From Variovorax paradoxus (lineage in GTDB: Bacteria > Pseudomonadota > Gammaproteobacteria > Burkholderiales > Burkholderiaceae_C), in contig NZ_JXQQ01000030.1 in assembly GCF_000834655.1 (NCBI RefSeq), positions 1 through 64,000 on the forward strand: DNA of 64,000 nucleotides. Reading direction: 5' to 3'. Position 1 is the stretch's first letter. Each line of letters begins with the position of its first letter. Positions 50,859 through 63,213 of the stretch are shown in pieces. The notes under the pieces were generated by a model, which was not told the origin of the DNA, ran no database searches, and was given only the letters and a program-made list of their open reading frames with translations. The position numbers and the translations under genes are program-made.

Positions 50859-50891
50859 GGAAACTTGGACCGCAAGCCGCGGGGTCATTCC

Positions 50892-51872
50892 TCAATCGGC
50901 CTTGATGTTCGCGGCCTTCACGATGCGCCCGTTGCTCTCGAACTCCGAGGCGATCTCCTTGGCGAAGGCCGCGGCCGTGCCGCCGGTCGGCACGTTGTCG
51001 GTGGCCGTGAGCTTGGCGCGCAGCTCGGGGCTGGCCAGGGCCTTGTTGATCTCGGCGTTGTATTTCGCGATCAACGCGGGCGGCGTGGCTGCCGGTGCGA
51101 ACACGCCGAACAGCGAGTTGATGTTCGCCGCGTTGTAGCCCAGCTCGCCCAGCGTCGGGACCTGCGGCAGGCTTTCCAGCCGCGCCGGCGCGCCCACGGC
51201 CAGAGGCCGCAGCTTGCCCGACTGGATGTGCGAAGTGAGCGTCGGGCTCGCGTTGGTCGACAGGATCTCGAACTGCCCGCCCAGCGCATCGTTGAGCTGC
51301 TGGCCGCCGCCCTTGTAGGGCACGTGCGTGATGTCCACGCCCGTTGCCGCCCTCACCTGCTCCAGCACGATGTGCCCGAGCGACGCCGGCCCCGAGGTGG
51401 CCCAGCGCACCGCGCCCGGCTGCGCCTTGGCATCTGCCAGGAGCGCGCGGAAATCCTTCGCCTTGCTGGCGGGCGTGGCGATCAGCAGCACCGGCGAATA
51501 CATCACGCTCGAAACCGGCGCGATGTCCTTCTGCGCGTCGAAGGGCAGCTTGCCCAGGTGCGGGCTCAGCACCAGCGGGCTGATCGCCGAGAAGCCCAGC
51601 GTCGCGCCGTCGGGCGCGGCCTTGGCCACCGCGTCCATGCCGATGGCGCCGCTCGCGCCGGCGCGGTTGTCGACGATCACCGTCGTGCCCAGTTGCGCGG
51701 CGAGCCGGTCGCCGAGGGCGCGCGCGACCACGTCGCTCACGCCGCCGGCAGGGTACGCCACGATGAGGCGGATGGTCTTGGGAACGTTCTGTGCCTGCGC
51801 GCCGGCAGCGGCGCAGAGCGCAGCCGCAGCGAGGAGCCACGACGGCTTGAACTTGAAATGCATGTCTGTCAT
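50892..51872 (-). CDS. Bug-family tripartite tricarboxylate transporter solute-binding protein (1)
   Basis: This 326-residue periplasmic protein of the Bug (TctC) family has a signal peptide ending near AGAQAQ and the family ligand loops VAYPAGGVSDVVARA and DNRAGASGAIG. ATG 51872 was chosen; 51863 is possible. No TctA or TctB membrane subunit is near. It follows the second Bug gene by 11 nt, so both are probably expressed together. Confidence 0.85.
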   Translation of the reverse strand: MTDMHFKFKPSWLLAAAALCAAAGAQAQNVPKTIRLIVAYPAGGVSDVVARALGDRLAAQLGTTVIVDNRAGASGAIGMDAVAKAAPDGATLGFSAISPLVLSPHLGKLPFDAQKDIAPVSSVMYSPVLLIATPASKAKDFRALLADAKAQPGAVRWATSGPASLGHIVLEQVRAATGVDITHVPYKGGGQQLNDALGGQFEILSTNASPTLTSHIQSGKLRPLAVGAPARLESLPQVPTLGELGYNAANINSLFGVFAPAATPPALIAKYNAEINKALASPELRAKLTATDNVPTGGTAAAFAKEIASEFESNGRIVKAANIKAD

Positions 51873-51883
51873 GAGAAAGGGAG

Positions 51884-52852
51884 TCAGTCGAGTTGCAGCT
51901 TGCGCTCGCGGATGAGCCTGGACCACTTCTCATTGTCGGCCTTGACGAAGGCTGCGAACTCGGCCGGCCCGAGCGGATGCACCTCGGCGCCGGCGGTCGC
52001 GAACTTGGCCTTGATGTCCGGCTGCGCCAGCGCGCGTGCCAGCTCGTTCGAGAGGCGATCGACCACGTCCTTGGGCATGTTGGCCGGCCCGACCAGCCCC
52101 TGGAAGCCCACCGACTCCATGCCCGCGAGGCCCAGCTCCTTCACCGTCGGCACGTCGGGCAGTTGCGGATCGCGCACCGGCCCGGTCACCGCCAGCGCCT
52201 TGAGCTTGCCGCCCTTGACCTGCGGCAGCAGCACGCTGCCCGCATCGATGAGGATCTGCGTCTGCCCGCCGAGCAGGTCCTGGACCGCGGGCGCGCTGCC
52301 CTTGTAGGGAACGTGGGTCATGTCCAGGCCCGTCACCTGGTTCATCAGCTCGCCGTTCAGGTGCGTGGAGGTGCCGTTGCCGCCCGAGGCGAAGTTGACC
52401 TTGCCCGGCTGCCCCTTGGCCCAGGCGACGAACTCCTTGAGGTTCTTCGCCGGATGGTCGGGCCGCGTCACCGCGATGTAGCTGCCCTGGCTGATCTGCC
52501 CGATGTAGGTGAACTGCTTGATGGGGTCGTACGGCGGCTTGCTCTGCAGGTACGGCGCAATGGCGAAGGGGCCGGTGTTGGCCAGCAGCAGGGTGTAGCC
52601 GTCGGCCGGCTGGCGCGTGAGCTCGGTGGCCGCGATCATGCCGCTCGCGCCGGGCTTGTAGTCGACCACCAATTGCTGCTTGAGCGCCTCCTGCAGCGGC
52701 ACCTGCACCGTGCGCGCCGCGAAGTCGATGCCGCCGCCGGGCGGATACCCGACGATCAGGCGGATGGGCTTGGCGGTGGGAAAGCCTTGCGCTGCGGCGA
52801 GTCCCGCGGCGGCGGCCAGCGCAACGCCGGCACAGAGTCTGTTGAAGTTCAC
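51884..52852 (-). CDS. Bug-family solute-binding protein (2)
   Basis: This 322-residue Bug/TctC-like protein has a signal peptide (RLCAGVALAAAAGLAAAQG) and the loops VGYPPGGGIDFAARTV and VDYKPGASGMIAATE. It differs clearly from the first copy and probably binds a different carboxylate. It lies upstream of the first Bug gene on the same strand. Such proteins are much expanded in Burkholderiales. Confidence 0.85.
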   Translation of the reverse strand: MNFNRLCAGVALAAAAGLAAAQGFPTAKPIRLIVGYPPGGGIDFAARTVQVPLQEALKQQLVVDYKPGASGMIAATELTRQPADGYTLLLANTGPFAIAPYLQSKPPYDPIKQFTYIGQISQGSYIAVTRPDHPAKNLKEFVAWAKGQPGKVNFASGGNGTSTHLNGELMNQVTGLDMTHVPYKGSAPAVQDLLGGQTQILIDAGSVLLPQVKGGKLKALAVTGPVRDPQLPDVPTVKELGLAGMESVGFQGLVGPANMPKDVVDRLSNELARALAQPDIKAKFATAGAEVHPLGPAEFAAFVKADNEKWSRLIRERKLQLD

Positions 52853-52873
52853 GGTGTTGTCTCCTCGAATGAA

Positions 52874-53620
52874 TCAGCGATTCTGAAGCAGGCGCGCCAA
52901 GGTCATCGCGTTGCCGGTCGCCTCGCCGCCCGCCGTGTTGTCGAAGATGCACCAGCACGCGGCGCCCTCCCCGCCTGCGAGCCGCAAACGCGCTGCGAGC
53001 CGTTCGAGCAGCGTATCGTCGTAGGCTGACCAGTAGCGGCGAGGCGATCCATGCAAGCGCAGGTAGACCAGCCCCGGCCATCCGCCGGGCGCAGCAGCTT
53101 CGTCGAACAGCACCGGGTCGGCCAGCACGCGCCCGACCTGGAAGCGCGACAGCAGCGCCTCGGCCGCGGGCACGAACCAGCTGCGATGCCGCGGCTCCAG
53201 CGCCACCGGCCCGGTGTGTCTCTGCCGCACATCGGAGAGAAAACGCCGGACTACAGGCGTGTCGAAGGCAAGGCTCGGCGGCAGTTGAACGACAAGACAG
53301 CCGAGCCTGTCGCCCAACCCTGCCACCTGCGCCAGGAATTCATCGAAGGCCGGCATCGCACCGGCCAGCCGCTGCTCGTGCGTGACAGCCTTCGGCAGCT
53401 TCACCGCGAAGCGAAACCCATCGGGCGTGCCGGCGGCCCATCGCTCGTAGGTCTCGCGGCGATGCGGCCGGTAGAACGAGGTATCGATCTCGACCGCATC
53501 GAAGCGCTGCGCATAGCGCTCCAGATGCGAACCCTCGGCCGGAAACGCCGGCCACACATCGCGCGGCAGGCTCCAGCCGGCGCACCCGATGCGCGGCATC
53601 CCGGGAATGATCGAAGTCAT
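52874..53620 (-). CDS. DUF72 protein (TIM-barrel, YecE-like)
   Basis: This 248-residue protein has the DUF72 pattern: RIGCAGWSLPRDVW, FDAVEIDTSFYRPH, GFRFAVKLPKAVTHEQ, LVVQLPPSLAFD and ALEPRHRSW, then YLRLHGSPRRYWSAY. Biochemical function is not established. It lies 27 nt downstream of phnY and could be co-transcribed with the phosphonate operon, or be unrelated. Confidence 0.85.
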   Translation of the reverse strand: MTSIIPGMPRIGCAGWSLPRDVWPAFPAEGSHLERYAQRFDAVEIDTSFYRPHRRETYERWAAGTPDGFRFAVKLPKAVTHEQRLAGAMPAFDEFLAQVAGLGDRLGCLVVQLPPSLAFDTPVVRRFLSDVRQRHTGPVALEPRHRSWFVPAAEALLSRFQVGRVLADPVLFDEAAAPGGWPGLVYLRLHGSPRRYWSAYDDTLLERLAARLRLAGGEGAACWCIFDNTAGGEATGNAMTLARLLQNR

Positions 53621-53647
53621 TCCCGCATCGTAAGCACTGCGGCTGGC

Positions 53648-55105
53648 TCAGCCCCAGGGCATCGTGAAGGTCTTGCCGTTGGTGAACGACTTGATCGCCT
53701 CCTGCACCCCTTCCTTGTAGCCCAGCCCCGAGTCCTTGATGCCGCCGAACGGCGTGAGTTCGATGCGGTAACCCGGCACCTCCCACACGTTCACCGTGCC
53801 CACCTTCAGTTCGTTGGCGAAGCGCGTCGCGTAGTCCATACGGTCGGTGCAGATGCCCGACGACAAACCGTAGGCCGTGCCGTTCGAGATGGCGATCGCC
53901 TCGTCGATGCTGCCGAAGCGGATGATCGGCGAGACCGGGCCGAAGGTTTCCTCGCGCACCACCGTCATCTCGGGGCGCACGTTGTCGAGCACGGTCGGCG
54001 AATAGAGCGCGCCCTCGCGCCGGTTGCCCACGAGCAGCCGCGCGCCCTGCGCCACCGCCTCCTCCACCAGCAGTTCGAAGCGGCGGGCAGCGGCTTCGTC
54101 GATCACCGTGCCCATGTCGTTGCCGGCGTCCGCGGGGTCGCCATGCTTCCAGCGCCTGGTCTTCTCGACCACGCGCTCGGTGAACTCGCTCGCCACATCC
54201 TTGTGCACCAGCATCCGCTTCACTGCCGTGCAGCGCTGGCCCGAGTTCTTGTACGAGCCCTGCACCGCGAGGTCGGAGGCGCGGTCGAGGTCGGCGTCTT
54301 CCATCACGATCAGCGGATCGTTGCCGCCCAGCTCCAGCACGATGCGCCGGTAGCCCGCCTTCGCGGCGATGTACTTGCCGATGGCCACGCCGCCGGTGAA
54401 GGTGACCAGGTCCACCTGCGCATTGGTGATGAGCTCGTCGGCGATCTCGCGCGGGTCGCCCGTCACCACCTGGAACATCTCGGGCGGCAGCCCCGCCTCA
54501 TAGAGGATGTCGGCCAGGTAGAAGGCCGAGAGCGGCACTTTCTCGGAGGGCTTGAGCACCATGCGGTTGTTGGTCGCGATGCTTGGCACCACCTTGTGCG
54601 CGACCTGGTTCATCGGGTGGTTGAACGGCGTGATCGCGGTGATCACGCCCAGGAGCGGCTCGCGCAGCGTGATGACCTTGCGCTTCTTGCCGTGCGCCGT
54701 GAGGTCGCACGAGAACACCTGCCCGTCGTCGCGCAGCGCCTCGGTCGCGCCGAAGGTCAGCACGTCGGCGACGCGGCCGATTTCGTACAGCGCGTCCTTG
54801 CGGCACAGGCCCGACTCCATCGTGATGATCGCGGCGCCTTCGTCGGCGCGTTCGCGCAGCAGCGCGCAGGCCCGCTGCAGGATGCTCGCGCGCTCGTAGC
54901 GCGACAGCGTCGAGCGGTAGGCGTGGCCGATGCGAAAGGCTTCGCGCACGTCATCCACCGAGGCCAGCGGCACGGTGCCCACGCGCTCGTTGGTGTAGGG
55001 GTTGAACACATCGAGCGTGCGCTCGCGCCGCACGCGCTCGCCGCCGATGCGCAGGGACTCGGCGCGAAAGGCGGCGCTGTCCCGGTGGGGTGTCGAAAGG
55101 CTCAT
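53648..55105 (-). CDS. phnY: Phosphonoacetaldehyde dehydrogenase
   Basis: This 485-residue aldehyde dehydrogenase has Cys in the NSGQRCTAVKR active-site motif and the Glu in RIVLELGGNDPL. It should oxidise phosphonoacetaldehyde to phosphonoacetate with NAD. The call rests on co-occurrence with phosphonoacetate hydrolase; by sequence alone it would be a generic aldehyde dehydrogenase. Its ATG overlaps the preceding alcohol dehydrogenase stop (ATGA). It is the last gene of the phn operon. Confidence 0.85.
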   Translation of the reverse strand: MSLSTPHRDSAAFRAESLRIGGERVRRERTLDVFNPYTNERVGTVPLASVDDVREAFRIGHAYRSTLSRYERASILQRACALLRERADEGAAIITMESGLCRKDALYEIGRVADVLTFGATEALRDDGQVFSCDLTAHGKKRKVITLREPLLGVITAITPFNHPMNQVAHKVVPSIATNNRMVLKPSEKVPLSAFYLADILYEAGLPPEMFQVVTGDPREIADELITNAQVDLVTFTGGVAIGKYIAAKAGYRRIVLELGGNDPLIVMEDADLDRASDLAVQGSYKNSGQRCTAVKRMLVHKDVASEFTERVVEKTRRWKHGDPADAGNDMGTVIDEAAARRFELLVEEAVAQGARLLVGNRREGALYSPTVLDNVRPEMTVVREETFGPVSPIIRFGSIDEAIAISNGTAYGLSSGICTDRMDYATRFANELKVGTVNVWEVPGYRIELTPFGGIKDSGLGYKEGVQEAIKSFTNGKTFTMPWG

Positions 55106-56205
55106 GCCTGGTTCTCCGCGAGATCGTTGCCGATGAAGTTCTTGCCGCGCGCACCGCCTTGGGCGTGGAGCAGCATCTCGCGGGCTTCGTCGTCGCCCAC
55201 GCCGTAGTCGGCGAAGCGGGTCTTCACGCCCAGCGATTCGATGAAGGCCGCCAGTTGCTGCGGCGCCTCTGCGAGCGGCATGCCGAGCGCTTCGCGCAGC
55301 ACCGCATCGCGGTCGGCGCGCCGGCCGATGGCGCGCTCCAGCACCATCGGCAAGAGGAACGAGCAGGCGATGCCGTGCGGCAGGCCGTAGCGCAAGGTCA
55401 TCTCGTAGGAGATCGAATGCGCGAGCGCCGTCTTGGTGTTGGAGAACGCCATGCCGGCCTTGAGCGCGGCGAGCGCCATGCGGCCCCGCAGCTCCACGTT
55501 GTCGAGCTGGCCCATCAGCTGCGGCAGCACCTGGAGCGTGTCGCGCACGGCCGAGACGGCGAAGGTGTCGGACAGCGGGTTCGCATTCACGTTCCAAATG
55601 GCTTCGAGCGCATGCGACAGCGCATCGAGCCCGCTCTGCAGCGTGACGGCCGCGGGCAACGACAACATCAGCTCCGGATCGACCACCGCATAGCGCGGCC
55701 AGGTCTCTGGCAGGTGCAGCGAATACTTCTTCTGCCGCCCGCGGTCCCATACCGTGGCCCATGGCGTGACCTCGCTGCCGGTGCCGGCTGTCGTGGGCAC
55801 GGCGATCAGCATCTTGCTGCGCGTGGGCACGAAGGGCCGCTCGCCGGCAAGGCCCGCCACGAGATCGGCAAAACTCGCCGCATCGTTCGCCACCATGAGC
55901 GCCTTCGCGGTGTCGATGGCGCTGCCGCCGCCGACCGCGATGAGCACCTCCACATCCGCATGCTTCTGCCAGAACCACTCGTAGAGACCTGCCAGTTCGG
56001 CGACGTCCGGGTTAGGCCGTGTCTGGTCGATGGTGCAGGCCAATGCGCCCTGCAGCACCGACTCCAGCCGGCCGAGCAGGCCGATGGCGCGGGCCTCCGG
56101 AAAGGTCACCAGCGCAGCGCGGCGGCCGTCGAGCAGTTTCGGCAGGGACGACAGGACCCCTGCCCCGTACACGCTCTGTACGGGGTTGTGATAGTTGGCG
56201 CTCAT
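55102..56205 (-). CDS. Phosphonate-associated iron-containing alcohol dehydrogenase
   Basis: This 367-residue group III alcohol dehydrogenase has the NAD site VGGGSAIDTAKAL (about 91-103), the PTTAGTGSEVTPWA motif and metal ligands in DALSHALEA and LPHGIACSF. It belongs to the group found with phosphonate catabolism. The reaction is probably interconversion of 2-hydroxyethylphosphonate and phosphonoacetaldehyde; for a catabolic operon oxidation fits better. It lies 10 nt after phnA and overlaps phnY. Confidence 0.8.
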   Translation of the reverse strand: MSANYHNPVQSVYGAGVLSSLPKLLDGRRAALVTFPEARAIGLLGRLESVLQGALACTIDQTRPNPDVAELAGLYEWFWQKHADVEVLIAVGGGSAIDTAKALMVANDAASFADLVAGLAGERPFVPTRSKMLIAVPTTAGTGSEVTPWATVWDRGRQKKYSLHLPETWPRYAVVDPELMLSLPAAVTLQSGLDALSHALEAIWNVNANPLSDTFAVSAVRDTLQVLPQLMGQLDNVELRGRMALAALKAGMAFSNTKTALAHSISYEMTLRYGLPHGIACSFLLPMVLERAIGRRADRDAVLREALGMPLAEAPQQLAAFIESLGVKTRFADYGVGDDEAREMLLHAQGGARGKNFIGNDLAENQA

Positions 56206-56215
56206 GGATGTCTCG

Positions 56216-59128
<2,913 letters not shown>

Positions 59129-59132
<4 letters not shown>

Positions 59133-60022
59133 TTCATCTTCCTCAGGTCGAGGTTCAGCACCTTGGCCGTGTCGCGGATGATGTTGTAGGCCGCGTCGTT
59201 GGTCGGGTGGAAACCGTTGAGCTCGCCCTGGTCGGACCAGGGGATGTTCTTCACCTGCAGGAAGGCGGCCTGCACGCGGGTCTTCAGGTCCGCGGGCAGG
59301 TCCTTGCGCCACACAGTGGGCGACTCGGGGATCGGGTCCGACTTCCACACCTCGACCAGGTCCTCGCGCTTGACGAGACCTTTGGAAACGGCGGCATCGA
59401 GAATGCGGTCGGCAATGGCCGCGGCGTCCACCTTCTTGTTCTGCACCGCGATTGCGCTCGAGTCGTGCGAGCCCGAGAAGATCACGCGGCCGAAGTCCTT
59501 GTCGGTGGCGAAGCCCAGCTTCATCAGCCCGGCCTTGGGGAACAGGTGGCCCGAGGTCGAGCTCGGATCGACGAACGCGAAGGTCTTGCCCTTGAGGTCG
59601 TTCACCGTCTTGATGCCGGTGTCCTTGTGCGTGACGATCTGGCTGTAGTAGAAGGTGCGTCCGGCCTTCTTGGTTTCGGCGACCGCGAAGGCCTCGATGT
59701 CGGCGACGGTCGCGCCCAGCACGTACGAGAACGGGCCGAGGTAGGCCACGTCCAGACGCTTGGAACGCAGCGCCTCGATCACGCCGTTGTAGTCGGCCGC
59801 CACGAAGGGCTTGACCGCGAATCCGAGGGCCTTGGACAGCATGTCCATCATGGCCTGGCTGTTGGCGATCATGGCGCGCGAATCCTCGGAAGGAATCAGC
59901 CCGACAGTGAGAACCTGCTGTGCCCGTGCCATCGGCACGAAGGCGGACGCTGTGACGGCGGCAGTGCCGAACAGCAACTTTCTGCGCTTCATCATGGTTG
60001 TCTCCAGTGGTCTGTGTTGCAT
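59129..60022 (-). CDS. phnD: Phosphonate ABC transporter substrate-binding protein
   Basis: This PhnD-family binding protein (297 residues from ATG 60022) has the family start TVGLIPSEDSRAM and the phosphonate-binding DPSSTSGHLFPKAGL. The N-terminal part MKRRKLLFGTAAVTASAFVP is a Tat-like/Sec signal. ATG 60022 follows AGGAGG at 5 nt; ATG 59995 follows GGAGA and would give a shorter n-region, so the start is undecided. It is the first gene of the operon. Confidence 0.85.
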
Positions 60023-60205
60023 GAATTCCTCCTGGTGGTTTCGAAGGGCAAAAGCGCCCGTTCCGAGTCTTCCAGTGCTTCGTGTCGTGGTCATGACAAC
60101 GAGAGGATTTCGGGACGTCCGGCGTATGTCTGTGGCTGCCTGGTCCGTCTTGAAGCGAAGTAAATCACCGAGGCATGTATCGAACAAATTCAATTTTTTT
60201 CGATG

Positions 60206-60228
60206 ATCTATATACTGAACCTATAGAT
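60206..60228. promoter_or_regulatory. LysR-type palindrome in the phnD-lysR intergenic region
   Basis: ATCTATA-N9-TATAGAT is a perfect 7-bp inverted repeat that fits the LTTR box pattern. It lies in an AT-rich 222-nt divergent region, 17 nt before the LysR gene ATG, so it could be the site for autoregulation and phn activation. Confidence 0.6.
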
Positions 60229-60244
60229 TCAAAGGGTCTTCCCC

Positions 60245-61129
60245 ATGCGCCTCACGCAGTTGCGTTCCTTCTATGCCGTGGCCCGCGAGGGCAGCTTCAC
60301 CAAGGCGGCCGACCACCTGCACGTGAGCCAGCCCACCATCACCACGCAGGTGCGGTTTCTCGAGGAGGCCTACCAGGTCGAACTCTTCCACCGGCGCGGC
60401 CGGCGCGTGCAGCTCACTGAAATCGGCGAGCAACTGATGCAGCTCGCCCAGCAGATCTTCAGTCTCGAAGGCGATGCGGTCGCGCTGCTCGGCGATGCCG
60501 GCACGCTGCGCACCGGCCACCTGCGCGTGGCGGCCGTGGGGCCGTACCACGTGACCAAGATGCTGGTCGACTTCAGCCTGCGCTACCCCGGCGTGAAGGT
60601 GACGGTGAGCACCGGGAATTCGCAGGACGTGCTCGACAGCCTGGTGGACTACAGCGCCGACGTCGGCGTGCTCGCGCAGATCGTGCGCGACGACCGCTTT
60701 CTCTCGGTGCCCTTCAGCCAGCACCCGGTCGTGATGTTCGTGCCGTCGACCCACCGCTTCGCGCGGCGGCGCAACATCCGGCTCGCGGAGCTGCAGGGCG
60801 AACGGCTCATCATGCGGGAAGAAGGATCGACCACGCGCAAGGCGCTCGAACTGGCGCTCGCCAAGGCGAAGGTCGAGGTCGATGTGGTCATGGAGATCAG
60901 CAGCCGCGAGGTGATCCGCGAAGCCGTGGCGCAGGGCCTGGGCATCGCGGCGGTGTCGAGCGTGGAGTTCGTGCCGAGCCCCGACCTGCGCATGGTCGGA
61001 TTCAGCGACACCGAGATCTTCACGTACGCGCACGTGCTGTGCCTGGCCGAGCGGCGCGAGATGCGCATGGTGAGCGCCTTCTTCGACACGCTGGTGCCGG
61101 CCATCGAGGCCCGCAAGCGCAAGGCCTGA
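60245..61129 (+). CDS. LysR-family regulator of phosphonate catabolism
   Basis: This 294-residue LysR protein has the winged helix LRSFYAVAREGSFTKAADHLHVSQPTIT region near residues 6-33 and the periplasmic-binding-like effector domain. It belongs, by context, to the phosphonate-associated LysR group. It diverges from phnD and probably activates the operon with phosphonate or an intermediate as inducer. Confidence 0.88.
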   Translation: MRLTQLRSFYAVAREGSFTKAADHLHVSQPTITTQVRFLEEAYQVELFHRRGRRVQLTEIGEQLMQLAQQIFSLEGDAVALLGDAGTLRTGHLRVAAVGPYHVTKMLVDFSLRYPGVKVTVSTGNSQDVLDSLVDYSADVGVLAQIVRDDRFLSVPFSQHPVVMFVPSTHRFARRRNIRLAELQGERLIMREEGSTTRKALELALAKAKVEVDVVMEISSREVIREAVAQGLGIAAVSSVEFVPSPDLRMVGFSDTEIFTYAHVLCLAERREMRMVSAFFDTLVPAIEARKRKA

Positions 61130-61141
61130 ACGACCGCGCGT

Positions 61142-62053
61142 TCAGCCGCGCGGATGGTGCGCCGCGTGCAGTTGCTTCAGCCGCTCGCGCGCCACGTGCG
61201 TGTAGATGGTGGTCGTCGAGATGTCGGCATGGCCCAGCAGCAGCTGCACCGCGCGCAAGTCCACGCCGTGGTTCAACAGATGCGTGGCGAAGGCGTGCCG
61301 CAGCGTGTGCGGCGACAGCGGCACATGGATGCCCGCCGCCGCGGCCTGCTTCTTCACGATGATCCAGAACATCACGCGCGTCATGCCGGCGCCGCGTGCG
61401 GTCACGAAGAGGTCGGGCGTCTGCTGGCCATCGAGGATCGCGGGACGCGACTCATCCAGATAACGCTCGATCCAGCGCCGCGCCTCGCCGCCGAAGGGCA
61501 CGAGGCGCTCCTTGTTGCCCTTGCCCAGCACGCGCAGCACGCCGTCGTTGAGGCTCATGTCGATGACCTTGAGCGCCACCAGTTCGCTCACGCGCAGGCC
61601 GCTCGCATACATCACCTCGAGCATCGCGCGGTCGCGCAGGCCCAGCGGCGTCTCGACGTCGGGTGCGGCCAGGAGGTCGTCGACCTGTTTTTCCGACAGC
61701 GTCTTGATGGCACGCGGCATCTGCCGCGCGGGTGCGAGCCGGATCGTCGGGTCCGCCGCGATGCGGCGCTCGCGCAGCGCCCAGCGGTAGTAGCGCTTGA
61801 ACACGGTGAGCCGCCGGTTGGCCGAGGTGGCCTTGCCCTTGGTCGAGAGACGCACGCCCATGTAGGCCTGCACGTCGGACTCCCCTGCTGCATTCAGCGC
61901 GACGCCGCTGCGTTGCTTGCCCAGCCACTGGGAAAACAGTGCGAGGTCGCGGCGGTAGGCGGCCAGCGTGTTCTTCGAGAGGCCGTCTTCGAGCCAGAGG
62001 GCATCGATGAACTCGTCGATCTCGGGGGTGGGTGCGGCGGCGGCCTCGGTCAT
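61142..62053 (-). CDS. xerD: Site-specific tyrosine recombinase XerD
   Basis: This 303-residue recombinase has an N-terminal core-binding domain (EFIDALWLEDGLSKNTLAAYRRDL). The catalytic residues are Arg in ASGLRVSEL, Lys in GKGNKER, His-x2-Arg in HTLRHAFATH, His in LGHADIS and Tyr in TTIYTHV. It resolves chromosome dimers with XerC at dif. ATG 62053 is preferred to a TTG at 62062. It is convergent with the lysR gene; no integration signs are seen. Confidence 0.92.
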   Translation of the reverse strand: MTEAAAAPTPEIDEFIDALWLEDGLSKNTLAAYRRDLALFSQWLGKQRSGVALNAAGESDVQAYMGVRLSTKGKATSANRRLTVFKRYYRWALRERRIAADPTIRLAPARQMPRAIKTLSEKQVDDLLAAPDVETPLGLRDRAMLEVMYASGLRVSELVALKVIDMSLNDGVLRVLGKGNKERLVPFGGEARRWIERYLDESRPAILDGQQTPDLFVTARGAGMTRVMFWIIVKKQAAAAGIHVPLSPHTLRHAFATHLLNHGVDLRAVQLLLGHADISTTTIYTHVARERLKQLHAAHHPRG

Positions 62054-62076
62054 GCGGTGCAAGATAACAAAAAGAA

Positions 62077-62103
62077 AAAGCCGCCCGGAGCGCGGGCGGC
62101 TTT
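62077..62103 (-). terminator. Intrinsic terminator after the third Bug gene
   Basis: An 8-bp GC stem GCCGCCCG/CGGGCGGC with a 5-nt loop, flanked by A/T runs. On the minus strand it is followed by TTTTTCTTTTTG, a good U tract. It ends the transcript of the Bug gene and separates it from xerD. Confidence 0.85.
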
Positions 62104-62120
62104 CGTGGGGCAGGAGCAGA

Positions 62121-63095
62121 TCAGTCGAGCTTCAGGTTCTGCTTCTTCACGACCTGCTTGTAGACCTCGTACTCGGCCTTGATCTGCGCCGAGAACTGCT
62201 CGGGCGTGTTGGCCACGATCAGCGAGCCGGTGTCTTCGATGCGCTTCTTCACGGCCGGATCTTCCACCGCCTTCTTCACGCCGGCGGCGACCTTGTCGAC
62301 CACGTCCTTGGGCAGGCCCTTGGGGCCGAGGATGCCGTAGTAGGCCATGCGGTTCACCGGCTCCAGGCCCACTTCCTTGAAGGTCGGCACGTTCGGCAGC
62401 GCAGCCAGGCGCTGGGGCGCCGACACCACGATCGGAATCAGCCGGCCGCTCGTGATGAAGGGCATGGCCGAGGGGATGTTGTCGAACATGATCGGCACCT
62501 GGCCGGCCACCACGTCGTTGAGCGCCGGGCCCGCGCCGCGGTAGGGGATGTGCGTGACGAAGGTGTTGGTCAGGCTCTTGTAGAGCTCCATCAGCAGGTG
62601 GCCGATGCCGCCGGTGCCCGACGAGGCGTACGAGTACTTGCCGGGGTTCTTCTTCAGCTCGGCGACGAACTCGGCGTAGTTCTTGGCCGGGAAGCTCGGG
62701 TTCACCGCGATGATGTTCGGCGTGGCCGCGATGTTGGTGATCGGCGTGAAGTCGTTGATCGGGTCGTACGGCGTCTTCGGGTTGATGGCCGGATTGGCGG
62801 CCGTGCTCGAGACGGTGGCCACGCCCAGCTTGTAGCCGTCGGGCGCCGCGCGTGCGGTTTCGGCCGCGCCGACGATGCCGCCGCCACCGGCGCGGTTGAT
62901 CACCACCACCGGCTGGCCCAGGATCTTGCCCAGCGGATCGGAGATCACGCGAGCCACGATGTCCGTCGTGCCGCCCGGAGCGAACGGCACGCTCAGTTCG
63001 ACAGGCTTGTTGGGATAGCCCTGTGCAAAGCTCTGGCCCGCGACTGCGGCCAGGGCGACTGCCCCCATCAGGGCGCTCCATTGACGACGTTGCAT
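62121..63095 (-). CDS. Bug-family solute-binding protein (3)
   Basis: This 324-residue Bug/TctC protein has a signal peptide ([18 protein letters not shown]), [16 protein letters not shown] and [14 protein letters not shown] ligand loops. It is followed by a strong terminator and has no permease genes nearby. It is not adjacent to the other two and is separate from xerD. The ligand is unknown. Confidence 0.85.
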   Translation of the reverse strand: MQRRQWSALMGAVALAAVAGQSFAQGYPNKPVELSVPFAPGGTTDIVARVISDPLGKILGQPVVVINRAGGGGIVGAAETARAAPDGYKLGVATVSSTAANPAINPKTPYDPINDFTPITNIAATPNIIAVNPSFPAKNYAEFVAELKKNPGKYSYASSGTGGIGHLLMELYKSLTNTFVTHIPYRGAGPALNDVVAGQVPIMFDNIPSAMPFITSGRLIPIVVSAPQRLAALPNVPTFKEVGLEPVNRMAYYGILGPKGLPKDVVDKVAAGVKKAVEDPAVKKRIEDTGSLIVANTPEQFSAQIKAEYEVYKQVVKKQNLKLD

Positions 63096-63213
63096 CGAAT
63101 AACTCCTTGATTTGACTGACTCCGCCTGGCGGATGTCGAAAAAAGCGAAGCCCGGATGCTAGCGGCTCCGGCGTGCACCTCATGCTCTGGATTACCCATG
63201 GTCCGTGCGGTTT

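Noticed and set aside
61142..62053. XerD-like recombinase as the integrase of a genomic island
   Set aside because: It has the length and motifs of the housekeeping XerD. There is no adjacent attachment site, tRNA or mobile gene.
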